A stretch of DNA of 64,000 nucleotides from Lobosporangium transversale (GCF_002105155.1 NW_019028992.1:517001-581000); one strand, 5' to 3'. Positions 10,101-22,276 are shown, numbered from the stretch's first letter. Notes: generated by a model not told the origin, from the letters alone. Made by a program: numbers and translations.

Positions 10101-12942
10101 TATGTCGTTTATGGAAAGGCGTGCAGAAGACGCGCGAGTGAAAAAAAAAAAGTGGGTGGAGAAGCGTGAAAGAATGTAAAACTGAAATATGTATTTTCTT
10201 GAATTATTTCAATGCAAGTCACCTTCCTGCTACGTCGTGGTGCAAGACGAACTTTTAAGCTCAACAATAGAATCAACACCGTCAACGAGCGCCTTCAACC
10301 TCGAGGTCACCATCAGTGACCCATCAAAAGCAGCTCTGTCAAAGGTCCTTTAAGCTCCGACTGATAACCAGTTATTGTTGCGGTTATTTTTGAAGAAGAC
10401 TATATCCACAGATAAGGATAAAAAGAGCGAGTCGCGCAGCGTTAGAAGGACGATGGCCATACATTCTCGAGTCTCTCTTTTAAAACGTCATCAAACCCCT
10501 AAAGACACCTACTTTGCCATCAATTTGGCAATGCTACAGATAATGATAATGAGTGAACTTGCTAGCTTAAAGGCTCACGGCAAAAGGTTGATGAATTTTC
10601 GTTGAGATCCATTTTTAAAAGCATTTGCCGATTCTGATTAAACTTTCGGGTGCTCTTACAGCTCCCTGTTACGTACCGAGGCTTGGAGTGTGCCTCAAAG
10701 GCACCATAAGGTCAGAACATTGTGTGGCGGCCATGGCAGGATCTTAATAGGAGGCTCTCGCCTGGCAACAATAATAAAAACAGCCTTTGGTCTCCTTGAC
10801 ATTAAGACCAGAGAACATTTCACTTCCGACCCCAAGCTCCCATCTCCAATCGTACTTTCAGTCACCAGAATACTGTTGTTCAACAAAAAGTAGAAATGTA
10901 ACTTCCAGTGATCAATATTTACCCTATATATCTGCAGTTCTGGCTCTCCTTGATGCTATAACTCTTCCATTTGCAAATGATATTCGCCGAAGCCATCCAC
11001 AACCACCGTAGTTTTTCGAATACGCTGGGACCTCTTGAACAGATCGCAATAGCATTGAGACGGAAACGGGCCTTATGAAAACTCCAGATCACCATGCATT
11101 AGAGGATCTCTTTCCTTCGACGCAACGGTTCTTAGAGATTGGGAGATAATGATTAAAAATAGTGGTCTGGAAACTTACGCGAGAAATAATGCCTCGGCAA
11201 TCAGCAGTCAATTTATACGTGCCGCTGCTAGGCCATCTAGGTGTCCTATCGGCGCGTCTTCTACGTGATAAGTGCAGACTAACACATGTATGTGTTGCCA
11301 AGACAGCTAATTCGACAGCGGATAAAATTTTTAACACTTTTTTCGATTCACGGGAAGCCAAGAATATGGCGCCAAAGAACGCTTCTTTGTTTCGCCGAAA
11401 TAGAATGCTGTATATAGAACTCTCAATAGTATCAAGGTGACGGTGTAGGGCGGATTTAAGAGTCTTAAGGTGGTCAATAATCATGCTTCATGTCAACTCT
11501 ACAATGAACTACGCCAAAGAGCTTCTGCACCTTCACTCTAACCTCAGCTATGTATGGTCGGGTAAAACGAAGCGCATGGTCATGATGTTAGTCAACAAAA
11601 GCGGCACTAAAAAACGAATTCATACCTACAGATCAATACCAAGAGCATAAAAACCTGCAGACAAAGCTCTATGCTAAAAGAGCAGGAGGAAAGTTACCAT
11701 GGAGTCACTTAACAGAACCAATATCAGTAGATTTTGATACTCTAGGCGATACCCATGGATATATTAGAAATGCAGTACAATGTAGATACTGTTGAGTTTA
11801 TTATGGTCTCGTAGAGGGCCCAACACAGCCTAGGCGACTGGTTCTTTATTCCTTCTTTTGTTCACAGAGCTATTGGAGCAATGACTATTCTCGTTCAGAT
11901 AAAGAGCCTTCTGCAACACTCTTCATCAGTTATAAATAGATCATCAAAGACCCCTTATTTTACTCATAGAACCATTTGAGTACTAACTGCTCTCGTTCGG
12001 CCTTTTTGTGTCGTGCATTTCTTATCAGTGTTCGAAGTATTTTTCTATTTCTGTAGCTAGCAGTGGCCGGCTTCACAAACCATCCAAGAACTACATCTCT
12101 AATCCCAACTTTTTCAACAATAGGCTATTCGAGAAATATTTAAAATGGAGGTTGAAATGGCAGACAATTCTATTGATACTGATTCGCAAGAAAACATGTT
12201 GAGAGACTCAAGGACGTTTAAAGAAATGGGCTAAATGTAGCCACTAATTATTTGGTTTTATGATTTTTGGTATTGCCTTACTATTTTGGTTCGTGGAGGC
12301 GTTTCCTTTTTACTTTGATAGCTCGCTATGGTCTGGATCTTAAAGGTAAGCTCCTTTGTTGAAGGTTGCTTTGGGTACAGTGGGGCAATAGGATGCATCA
12401 GTGGCGTAGGAGCCGGTGGTGGCATGCCCAATGGCGAGTGTGCCAATAGCAGGTGAGATGGCAGCTGAGCTGCCGGTGATGTAGAGACTGGGGACGGAGA
12501 TATTGATTGCGAGAGTGTCGTGTTCGGGATATTTTGTCCCAACAGGCTCTGCGCCTGTTGCGGTACAGTCTCGGCTACAGGCACGTAATAAACAAACGAG
12601 TTTTTTTGACTCTAACTTTTCAGCAATCTGTGATTCCATTGTCGAGTGTTGCGGGAAAATAGATAAGTGGTGAATGGGGTAAATGGTCTGACCATAAAAG
12701 AAGCGGCGCGGCAATTTAAACCTTCCTTTTTTATATTGTCTCGTGACTTACAAAGCCACGCATAGGTGCGTATACAAAGTAACTTCGCCCTGAGCACTTC
12801 ATAACTGGACATTCCATTGGCAACTCATTTCCTTTGCACAATCAGCAAGCTCAACAAGCCTAATAGAGCTGTCGATAGGATTTTTGACAAGAATAATTTG
12901 ATTTCAATATATAGGCAAACCACGGGGGTTAAATATTAAGTC
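10101..12942. other. 2.8-kb gene-poor region
   Basis: There is no recognisable conserved gene. 10242-10355 reads as 37 codons of fairly coding-like sequence and 10375-10605 as 76 codons, but neither resembles a known family and no splice model joins them. 11162-11484 is open on both strands without a recognisable product. Two imperfect copies of a ~48-base segment occur at about 11852-11899 and 11953-12000. The last 100 bases are the promoter of the gene at 12943. Confidence 0.35.
12258..12812 (-). other. possible unidentified gene, Pro/Ser/Gln-rich
   Basis: A minus-strand frame at 12258-12584 gives a 108-residue Pro/Ser/Gln-rich protein (blocks such as QSISPSPVSTSP and MPPPAPTPLMHP). Upstream, 12612-12812 begins MSSYEVLRAKLLC and is followed in-frame by a canonical GTAAGT donor. 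I could not find an acceptor that joins the two in frame. It might be a small divergently transcribed gene sharing its promoter with the phosphatase at 12943, or chance. No family is recognised. Confidence 0.25.
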
Positions 12943-14035
12943 ATGTTGACTCCACCTGAGCAATTTGGTATTGTCGAGCCAGGACTTTACCGTTCAGACA
13001 CGCTACACCCATCCCATTTTCCATTTATCCGCTCACTCAACCTCAAAACCGCTATTCTTCTTACACCAGAGCTTCCTTCGCGTGCCATGTCTAATTTTTT
13101 TGAAGAGAATCAAATCCGTCTTATTGATTTAGCACTAGGATCATGGAAGAATAATATGTCCAACAATAGCATTAGTAACAATAGCAATAATAATAATAGT
13201 AACAACAATGCTGCTGATGGACAAGGAATAGGGGAAGCAGTTAGTGGGTCTGGAGCTGGAGCTGGAACTGGAACTGGGACCGGAAGCGGTGGAGCATTGG
13301 CAATAGCAGGAGGGGGTACTAATGTCACGTTGACAACACCTTCAGTTCCCGCAGCGCCTTTCCAAACTAGCTGGTGGAAACCATTAAGCGAAGAACTAAT
13401 CAAAGATGGTCTGGAGATGGTTTTGGATGCCAAAAATTACCCCATCATCGTCATGGATACGTAAGTTCTTTTATTACTATTATTGTTTTTCCTATTCCTT
13501 ACAAGATGCTCATAAGTTCTTAATATCATTTATTACATTAATGTGATCATTAGGTTTGATCCTTAATCTTTTTTTTATCACTATATATTTTTTTTGTCAT
13601 TGCTGATAGATCTGGTATTCATGAGATTGGAACATTTATGGGATGTCTGCGTCGACTACAGCATTGGAATTTTAGTTCGATCATTGTGGAGTATCGTGCG
13701 TATGCAGGAAGTAAGGCACGATATGTTAATGAGCAATTCATAGAGTTGTTTGATATTGATTGGATCACCTTGCCAGAATGTCTGCCAACATGGTGGATTG
13801 AACAGGAACAGATGTGGGTATGTTTTCAAAAACCTTTTTCTATCATTTTTTTATCTTTTTGATGATATGGTGGTTTGAACTTGAATATGGAAGAGCTTCA
13901 ATTCATTTACAACTTTAAAATTGATAAAAATGGTGATAGAGAGAAGAAGAAGAAGAGAGAGAGTTGCAGTTGGAGAAGGAACGAGAAGCTGCAGCATGTC
14001 AACAGAACGAACAGAAACAACAACTACAACTATAG
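12943..14035 (+). CDS. PFA-DSP family (Oca/Siw14-type) phosphatase-like protein lacking catalytic residues
   Basis: Three exons: 12943-13460, 13610-13817, 13940-14035; 273 residues, all junctions in frame. The N-terminus (FGIVEPGLYRSDTLHPSHFPFI and SLNLKTAILLTPE, as separate blocks) is the typical start of plant-and-fungi atypical dual-specificity phosphatases, which in yeast include Siw14 (an inositol pyrophosphate phosphatase) and Oca1/2/4/6. The active-site loop should read C-x5-R followed by T/S-G-T; here it is D-T-S-G-I-H-E-I-G-T, so the nucleophilic Cys is Asp and the Arg is Glu, followed by the conserved GCLRRLQHW. The protein is therefore probably catalytically dead, as some yeast Oca proteins are thought to be, and may act as a subunit of an Oca complex. 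An Asn-rich and Gly/Thr-rich insert (residues about 68-125) and a charged C-terminal coiled-coil tail (REEEEERELQLEKERE) are extra. Confidence 0.85.
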
Positions 14036-14297
14036 CAGCAGTAGCAGTTGATACTATATATATACATACTATAATTCTATGAATAACTTCATGGCCTCAA
14101 AATTAAGTAAAAAAGTGACGACTCAATTAAAATTCCCTTAAAAAAAATAACGAAAACAAAAACAAACAAAATCAAACGCGACGCGAATTTTGTCCCCCCA
14201 CTTTTCTTTTTTCCTACTCAGACCTACTACTCAATTCTTTTTTTCTTTTATTTTTTCCTACCATCGTCCACAACTATTCATTCCCTCCTCTTGCACT

Positions 14298-14967
14298 ATG
14301 AGCCCTACCAATGCTGAGAAACGCACCATTGAGATCGATTCCCAACCCAACCCAAAACGCATCCACCACGACGATTCACTTAAACGCTCATCTTTAACTC
14401 CTACAGCGACTACTGTCATTGTGACTGATACAGCAGAAACAAAGACAACAGAAGCAGCTATTCCAGCTACTTCAGCCACTCCAACCTCTTCAACTACGTC
14501 AACACCAAATACCACTATCGCTGCTGTTACTCCTGTCGAGTCTGTAGAGGGTAAAGGACCCAAGTCAATTATGCTCGGTCCTTTACTTGTCAAACGACTC
14601 TCCGAGAAGGCTCGAATTCCTACCCGTGGAAGCAAACATGCTGCAGGGTTCGATCTATACAGGTAACTCAATTAATTTGTTTTTATTTTTATTTTATAAT
14701 TTAATTAATACTAAAAGAAAAATGTTTTAATTATTTAGCGCAAAAGCCATGACCATCCCTGCAAAATCTCAAGGTGTCGTACCTACAGATATTAGTATTG
14801 CTATTCCTGAGGGCACTTATGGTCGAGTAGCACCTCGAAGTGGCCTTGCTGTCCGTCACTTTGTTGATGTTGGCGCTGGAGTTGTTGATTATGACTATAG
14901 GGTAACTATTTTTTTTTTTTTCTTTTTTGTTTTTTTATATTAATTCTTATTATTTATTTACTTGCTT

Positions 14968-15007
<40 letters not shown>

Positions 15008-15295
15008 GGGCCCGATTGGTGTTGTCTTATTCAACTTTGGGCAGAATGATTTTGTGGTGGAGGAAGGAGATCGTATTGCTCAATTGGTCTTGGAGAAGGT
15101 TCACATGTGTGAGGCTGTTGAGGTGAAGGTAAGGGCCATTTTATTTGATATTCACTTTTATGGTTACCACATGCTCGTCATATATAATAATGGTAAGAGT
15201 GATACTAACGAGAATAGATACTAAAATAATAGGAATTGGATTCTACTGAACGTGGATCTAGTGGATTCGGTAGCACTGGTGTCAAGCTTGTATAA
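14298..15295 (+). CDS. DUT1: trimeric dUTPase (dUTP diphosphatase)
   Basis: Four exons: 14298-14662, 14739-14901, 15009-15128, 15233-15295; 236 residues. It hydrolyses dUTP to dUMP and diphosphate, keeping uracil out of DNA and feeding dTMP synthesis. All five dUTPase motifs are present in order: AGFDLYSA (1), RVAPRSGLA (2), [17 protein letters not shown] (3, with the catalytic Asp), [10 protein letters not shown] (4) and [11 protein letters not shown] (5, the flexible P-loop-like tail). The core of ~140 residues is the normal size. The first ~95 residues are a Ser/Thr/Ala-rich extension not seen in the short forms; it contains a basic NPKRIHHD stretch that could be a nuclear signal. Intron 2 is largely a poly(T) run followed directly by a poly(A) run. 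Confidence 0.95.
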
Positions 15296-15492
15296 AAAAC
15301 CCCTCATTTATCAACAAAACAAAAATACCATTCGCTGTTATTAGAAGTTTTCTTGTCTTATTAGTGTAGTTTGTTGTTTATTACTGTTATTGATCTGTAA
15401 ATATTCAAAAATAAATATATATAATTAATGCTTCCTATTTACTCTTGACTAACGTCATGATATATACTATGGATTTCAAGCCATTTCTCATG

Positions 15493-16707
15493 TTAGTTAC
15501 AAGATGACGCGTTGTTGGAATCTGGAGTGGAGACTGGGAGAGAAGAAAGGGTACGACTCTGAATATAAGCTGAGGCTGGGACTGGGATCGAGATTGAAGC
15601 TAAAGGTGAAGTTGAAGTTGAGGTTGAAGTTGAAGTTGAAGTTGAAGCCGAAGGTGGAGCGAGGTCATCGACTGAATGAACACATGCCAACTCTTCATAC
15701 GTTGGAGGTTTGCCTGCGATCAACGTGAATGGAGGAGGACTCACATCCTGTCCATAAGAAGGTATTACAAAGGAATCTATGCTCTCCGAAAATGCCGTGC
15801 CACGTCCTCCAGCAGCGGCACCGTAAGGCTCCTGAGCATATGGATACTGAGGAATGATCACCCCTGTCCGAACCTGATACATGTTCAATCGTGCGGCCAA
15901 TGTCATTTCATTTGCTGGCACCAGATGGGTACCAGCGGTTGCATAGGCATTACCATGTCTTTGAAGAACCATAGGATGTAGTGTACCGTGAGATCGAGCT
16001 GTAGTCAAATTTTGCTGTCGTTGCTTAATGACAGCATTGTACCGGCGATTGATACGCAGACAATGGAGAAAGACAGCCATGAAGCATACAAGAGCCAGTC
16101 CACCTAAGATCAATTGGACTGCAAGGCTGGAGAGTGGAGGCTGACCTTCGGGGTTGTGAATGGAGACTGCTGTTGCTGTTGCTGTTGGTGTTACAGAAGG
16201 AGATGAAATAGTTAAAACTGTTGAAACTGCTGCGATAGAGGTAGGAGTGAAGCCATCAAGTAGAATACGGGAAAATGTGGAGGGTGCTCTGGAGGTTATT
16301 GCGCTTGGAGTAGAGTCAAAAGAAGGCATTAACGCGCCTGAGGCGCGTTTCTTGACAGACTGACTCTTTTTCCGCTTCCATTTCTTTAGATACTGACTTT
16401 TGTGGTTGTTATCGTCCTTATTATTATTATTACTGTCTATAGAGCCGATCCGCTGCAACAATACAGATGATTCTTGTATCGAACCGTTTTCTATGATGTA
16501 AGCATGATCTATGCTATCTACATGTCCATCATCTTTTGATACCGCTGATGGACTCAGAGACGAGGTCTGAAGCCTGCTTCTGTATGTATTGTGATATAAG
16601 TAAGCAATTGAACCCATTGCTTTTTTTTGCTTTTTTCCTTTAAAAGAGAGAAAGAAATAGAGTGTGAAGAGGAAACAAAAGTAAACAGTCCAAATGACAG
16701 AGAACAT
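15493..16707 (-). CDS. membrane protein with PPxY motif, function unknown
   Basis: Single exon, up to 404 residues. Two hydrophobic stretches are seen: residues 4-22 (a signal anchor if the first ATG is used) and about 192-215 (LILGGLALVCFMAVFL), followed by basic residues (HCLRINRRYN), as at a cytoplasmic face. Between them is a Ser/Thr-rich segment (SITSRAPSTFSRI and similar), typical of a cell-wall-facing stalk. The cytoplasmic tail holds PPTYEEL at about residues 334-340, a PY motif of the kind bound by WW domains of Rsp5/Nedd4 ubiquitin ligases, and a (ST)n run. An alternative start at 16617 (MGSIAYL) would remove the first hydrophobic segment. I recognise no family; a wall sensor or Rsp5 adaptor is only a guess. 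It converges on the dUTPase gene. Confidence 0.65.
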   Translation of the reverse strand: MFSVIWTVYFCFLFTLYFFLSFKGKKQKKAMGSIAYLYHNTYRSRLQTSSLSPSAVSKDDGHVDSIDHAYIIENGSIQESSVLLQRIGSIDSNNNNKDDNNHKSQYLKKWKRKKSQSVKKRASGALMPSFDSTPSAITSRAPSTFSRILLDGFTPTSIAAVSTVLTISSPSVTPTATATAVSIHNPEGQPPLSSLAVQLILGGLALVCFMAVFLHCLRINRRYNAVIKQRQQNLTTARSHGTLHPMVLQRHGNAYATAGTHLVPANEMTLAARLNMYQVRTGVIIPQYPYAQEPYGAAAGGRGTAFSESIDSFVIPSYGQDVSPPPFTLIAGKPPTYEELACVHSVDDLAPPSASTSTSTSTSTSTSPLASISIPVPASAYIQSRTLSSLPVSTPDSNNASSCN

Positions 16708-18651
16708 GCACAGATTGTAAAGACTAAATAATTGCGGCAGAATGGCATTTGATGCAGAGGACAGTAGAGTGATTAAGGTGTAAATATACTACATAGACTC
16801 TGAAGAAAGGAATGGAGAACAGAAGATAGAAAGAGAAGAAAAACAAATAACAAAATAGGAGGAACAATTGGACTTGATCTGACCTGACCTAACCTGACCT
16901 GGAAAGGAGAAAGACAAGAGATTAACTTTCCACCTTTATAGTAATGCATAGATCCTTTTTTTTTTTTTTTTTTTACAGGTACGCTAATGAGGTACCGTTG
17001 GTTTTTTGAAATAAGCCTGTCTTATTTAGCAATGAGTGACAAAAAAAATGCCTCAAGAAGTGAGCATGTTCTGCTACGGCCCCAAGCGTTGAAAGATGCA
17101 CAGTGCATACTATGTTACATGCATACAGAACAGTGCAGAGCAGGATAGGTAATGGTGTGGATGATCGTCATTTATCTGCGAATAGGAGAAATACCGCAAA
17201 GCTCAAAAAAAAAAAAAAAAAAAAAAAAAACAGACTAAATACAGTATTGGTGTACATATACATGTACACATGATGCTATTAGTAACTGTAAAAAGTTGTA
17301 GACTGCAGACTCCCTTTCTCTGCACCCTTTGAACGGGCGCAAAGACAATATGTTTGGTGATCGCCCAATTGTGCATGACTAGATTTGTTTCTGTGCCACC
17401 AACAAATGCGCCATTTCTTTATTCTTAAATTGAGAAGTCTTTTTTTTACATCTTTCTCGACAGAGGAGGACAAATGAAAAATAACGCGTTTCGTGGGAAC
17501 AATGAAAGAGAAGGGAGCCTGACAATAAAGAGAACAAGATAAAATAAGCGCATTGAGTTAGTCAATGTCTTTAATCTGTTGGGTAGTATTTACAGTTGAC
17601 CCTATCCCGAAGTTTGTTAAAGGACCTTGATTCAAAAATTAATACAAATAGCAGAAGGTTTCATAAATCTCTGGGCTGCCTAGAATGCGTATATAAGTAT
17701 AGATATGGTAGTATCGTAGCCCTTTAATTGATGACATCTATCTAGTCTCGCGTGTCAACGAGAAACAAAAATTGACTACGCCACTCAAGGAGCAACCTTA
17801 CAAGACTAACTTAGGGCGATGTCGTCCAAAGCAGCAGCACCAGAACTCAAGCGGTACAAATGTATTCTCATGCAGAGAAAGCAAATCCTACAGATAAAAC
17901 TTCAATTGGCATGATTGTTTGTTGACATCTTTATCTTTTTTTATCTTTATTTTCTGCCATCACATTATCTTACACCGTCTTTCTGAATGTTATAGTTATA
18001 TATACCATTGGTCATCCATGGAATGAGTGTTGTTGCTGTGGAAGCATTACTAATATCAGATATTGAAAAAAGAGGTTTATAATGACTTCAACCCAATAAT
18101 GGGAGCAGACAGCAACAACATCAACATTATTCTTCCAATAACTCGTCTTCACAATGCTTGCTTGCAGTCTTCCAGGATGATTCCAAGAAGGAAGGCAAAA
18201 TCCTACTGTGATTTTTTTCTCCACCAACATCATAATGGCTTTATATAGCTAGCTCATACACAATCTTTTCAAGATCAAAGAGAGAGGAAAAGGAGCGACG
18301 TTATCGAGGAGCAATTCATCTACGTTGGATGTGGAGTAATAAGCCACCTTCGGGATTGTTCAACGACTTCTTTTTGATTCAGTGAGCCATTGTTTCGAGT
18401 GCTCTTTTCTTATTCGCTGCTGACAGATCCTTCTTCCAACCTTCTCTCGCCCCAACTTTCTCCTCTCTCTTCTCTTCTAGCCTCACCCGTATTATCATCT
18501 TTCTTTTGCCCTTTCTCTTCTCTGATCCCGACAGCTAATATAAAAGATAAATCACATCAAAGAGAGGAGTGAGAGCGTGGACTGAAGAGCCGCTTTCTGT
18601 TCCTTACTCGTTTGTTTAGCTTCAATAAAATATACCCCACTAGCTCCAACC
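16708..18651. other. intergenic region between divergent genes
   Basis: Upstream sequence of the PY-motif protein (minus) and of DET1 (plus). It contains (ACCTGACCT)-like short repeats at 16878-16902, a poly(T) run near 16958-16975, a poly(A) run at about 17205-17230 and a pyrimidine-rich block at 18400-18530. No gene is recognised. Confidence 0.4.
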
Positions 18652-21600
18652 ATGGCATCTTTTGACTCGTTCTCATCCTCATTCATCCCACAAATTCAAA
18701 GACCAAGGGAGTCGTTGTTACACTCTTTAAGAGAACGTGAACGTGGTGCGAATCGAACCAAGTCTCATGTGATTGCAGCTCGACGACTTTATAGGTCCAT
18801 TCACCCAAACACAACCATTCATGGAGTTGACTGTCAGTTCTCTAACCTCAAAAAGTTCACACCTTGTGGTCAGGTAAATCTATGCCTCTACCATGGAACT
18901 TTATGACAAATAAAAACAAGTAACAAGAATGAGAATGGGGAGAGTGAGGACCATACTTTCCCTCGGTTTTTTTCCTTCCATATGCTGCTGCTCCCCTCTC
19001 TCTTCCCCTCTCTTTCCCTCCTAATCACTCTTTTCTTGATTTCTAATCCAGCCTGACCCTTTTTTTCTTGATGGACAAACTTGTGTAGTACCTAATAGGG
19101 ATGTCCAAGAATTACCGTGCAGTACATATTTATCGCTTCAAAGGTTCAGGGAATCCTCCAGAGGAGCGTATGACAGAGTCAATTCGTTTCAAAGACTTTT
19201 TCGAGCTCAAGCATGAGACGCTGGTTCCGAAAGAGTCTGAACTGCTCTCAAAGGACTTTTGTCTGGTGACTGCGAACGGACGCTTTGTAAGTGGACCTTC
19301 CGGCTTTTTTTCTTTTTCTTTGGAAAACAGCAACCCTGCACTCTCTCTCCACTCCTGGAATAGTTGTTGGAGTGTGGTCCCGACCAATTGATTATAAAAA
19401 GATGAATAAGGGGAGGAGTTAATGCTCTTTCTTTTTTTCTCGGTTATTTCCAGCTGTGTTGCATAATCAGGACGTGAAGCGTCTTTTCTTTCCTTTTTTT
19501 TTTATTATACAATACACCATTAATCTAATGATCCTCTCTGGATGAGAACACGTTTAGATCATCGTTGCTGCAGTCTCACCTAACACTGGAACATCATCAG
19601 ATAATCGAATGTACCCTTGCTCATTGAGCTGTATACCCAACTTGGAAACAATTGTATTTTATGTCGTCGAACTAGAAACAGGAAAGGTATTAGAAAAAAA
19701 GGAAGAAAAGGTCATGAGAAAGCAAAAAAAACACTATTTTTTTTTCTCACAGATCTCCGAAGTAACAGCCAATTGATCACGATCCAATCGATGACATTTT
19801 TTAGATTGTTGATAAGAGAGAATTCAAGAATGAGTCTATCACGGTTCCGCACCATTTGGGCGTTAGTCTGTACGACTCCTTGTTTGCTGTAATGTTGATT
19901 CAAAGTCAAGCGATTCAAATTATACACATCAAGGTATCAAATGGTTCACGCGGATAAAATCATTTTAAGGGCAATTGCAGATCCCTATCATGGGTACTAA
20001 ACAAGACTCCTGCTTTTTTTTTTGTCTTGTTTTGTTTTTGTTTTTGTTTTTATCCATTCATAGAGCAATGGAAAGATGATTGATCTACATCGGATAGGCT
20101 GGTTCAATCATGAGGATGATGAGTTGGTGCTGGCACGGTATCGAGATTTTAACGAGAACTATCTTGCACGACAGACAATCAAATCTGCCTCGCCCTATTA
20201 CCATCTCGGATATAACCTCAAGGACGAAGACATGGGTGATCTCAGGACAAAGGATCGTCTGGACTCATTTGCGTTAGCCCCAACGATGCCTAATACAGCA
20301 GAATTCTCTGTAGACGCCACATATCATCAAGTACCTTCCAGTTCCAGCAGCAGCATAGGCCATCCATCACGACCTGCCCATCCTAACCAATCCTTTATAT
20401 CTCAGCTCGCTTACAACAACCAATCTGTATACTGTGATGAGGTATGAGCAGAGTAAGATTCTATACATCTTTGTATTTTAGTGCGACCATCAATTAGGCT
20501 TATAACGTGCATTTTTTTATTTATTTATTTATTTATTAGCCACATTCTCAGATGATCAGTGGAATCAAGCAACGACTGATGGCGTACCTTTTCAGAAAGG
20601 CTTTTAATGCAGATGATGGGTAAAAATTGATAGAATAATTATCTTTTCTTTCCGAACCATTTCCGTTAAAATAGATCGCTAATTATTTATTTCTTATTTT
20701 TAATAATACTTTAGTGGTGCTGCGCTTCGACATTTCCATCTGACGTTCCACCAATTCGCTAATCTGACCATGTGGCGTATGCAACTTTTAGACGAATCAA
20801 CATTGCTTATCAAGTTTGGGAAACTGGACTGTGTTGTTGGGCGTGTAAGACGGCCATTCTATGTTGAACACCTGCTTTTGGCATACCCTTAAATTTCTTG
20901 TAACAATGTTTAACGGCAATTTTTTTTTTCCTTCATCTCGTTAATTCAGCCTGCGGATAGTACTTACCAGACAGCATTCTTTGTCTTTTACGATATTCGG
21001 ACCACAGAAATCTTGGCAGTGTACGATAATGCTTCGGAAGAATTTCTCAAACTGTATGAGGCGTGGGCTGATCAATTCTGTGCAACCGCATACACAACCG
21101 CAGGACGGGACAAGCGCCACTACTCGTCCACCTGCTCCAACAATATATATGCCAAAGACAACCTCAAAAAGACTCAGTATGGAATGAGGCATGCACGAAA
21201 TGGAGGGTAATGAGAGACATTAGTTGTGCATGTCATCGGAAATAGTATAATTTCCACTTTTTTGTTCTTCCTTGGTTAGCTGACGCTTAAGCTTTCACTG
21301 CCTTGACGTGTGTTTATATACCGTAGGATAGCGCAGGCAATCAAGCGCTCGCTTTGCGTACTCCCTTATAGCCCACAATCCCTTAGTGACAGTCCATACC
21401 TCGATCAAGCACTATTCAGCTATGATGAAAAAGTTGTCTCGGCTTCTGATCGCCAACGGCCATGTCAAGATTTTCCGATTAAATTCTATCTTCGTGGAAG
21501 TGGGCAACTCAGATTCAAGATCCATTTATTCAAACCAGGTTCATTGAATGGAAATAATAATATTGGAAATAGCAGTAGCAATGTCAACAGAGGCGAAGCT

Positions 21601-22026
21601 TTCAACTCAATGGCTGTGTTTGATCCAGCGGCTCGTAATAACAACATGATCAGTCATCCTAACCACAATGGCATTGGTATCGGCAACAACATCCATGCTA
21701 CTATCAACATCAATAACAACAACAATAACAATAATATTAATCATAATAATGCTGGAGATAACATTGGCAATGGCACCATAAACACAAACATGAACATGAA
21801 TATGAACATGAATATAAATATGAACGTAAACATGAACATGAACATGAACAATAATAGCACCAACAACAATACTACAGCAGCCAGCAATGCGATCGTTCGA
21901 TCCAAGAGATTTGTCACGTTTATTCCCCACCCGTTTGAACCATTTATCATCTCTGTGATCCAAATTCCTTCACAGCCTCCGGTGCTGAACTTGCATCTTT
22001 ATCGATCAGACGCGGAGCCATTGTAA
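18652..22026 (+). CDS. DET1: DET1 homologue (CRL4-DDB1 ubiquitin ligase adaptor)
   Basis: Nine exons: 18652-18873, 19089-19286, 19558-19686, 19805-19933, 20064-20441, 20540-20619, 20715-20844, 20950-21206, 21327-22026; 740 residues, all joins in frame. DET1 with DDB1, DDA1 and COP10-like E2 proteins serves Cullin4 ligases in plants and animals. Matching blocks: IHPNTTIHGVDCQFSNLKKF..CGQYLIG at the start, FKNESITV...LGVSLYDSLFAVMLIQSQAIQIIHI, SGIKQRLMAYLFRKA, LTMWRMQLLDESTLLIKF, FFVFYDIRTTEILAVYDNASEEFLKLYE, PYSPQSLSDSPYLDQALFSYDEK, PIKFYLRGSGQLRFKI and PHPFEPFIISV. Human DET1 has about 550 residues; the excess is a Ser-rich loop in exon 5 and an Asn/Met-rich insert at about residues 579-696. 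The exon 4 acceptor (TTTTTTAG before ATT GTT GAT) was chosen because it restores homology. Confidence 0.92.
21700..21880 (+). repeat. low-complexity AAC/AACATG repeat inside DET1
   Basis: Coding microsatellite: (AAC/AAT)n followed by an (AACATGAATATG)-like array that codes for Asn-Met repeats. It lies in the non-conserved insert of the DET1 homologue and does not break the frame. Confidence 0.8.
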
Positions 22027-22276
22027 TTTGTACTATATTGTATTTGAGACAAAGAAAGAAAAAAGCATGGTTTGACTTTCATTTGTTGAATATTGTAGCA
22101 TTATTCTAGCATTTTAAATCCTATTAAAAAAAAAAAAAAAATAAAAAAATAAAAAAATGTGACTGTAACCATTCATGACTAAAACAAGTAATAAATTTCT
22201 TTGAGTGGGCGATCAAATTCAATTTCTCTTGACAATTCTTTTCAACATTCAACATTCAAAATTAAAACTAGCATAA

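Noticed and set aside
19753-19804. Earlier acceptor (TCACAG at 19752) for DET1 exon 4
   Set aside because: It gives an immediate stop in frame; the acceptor at 19804 restores the DET1 reading frame and homology.
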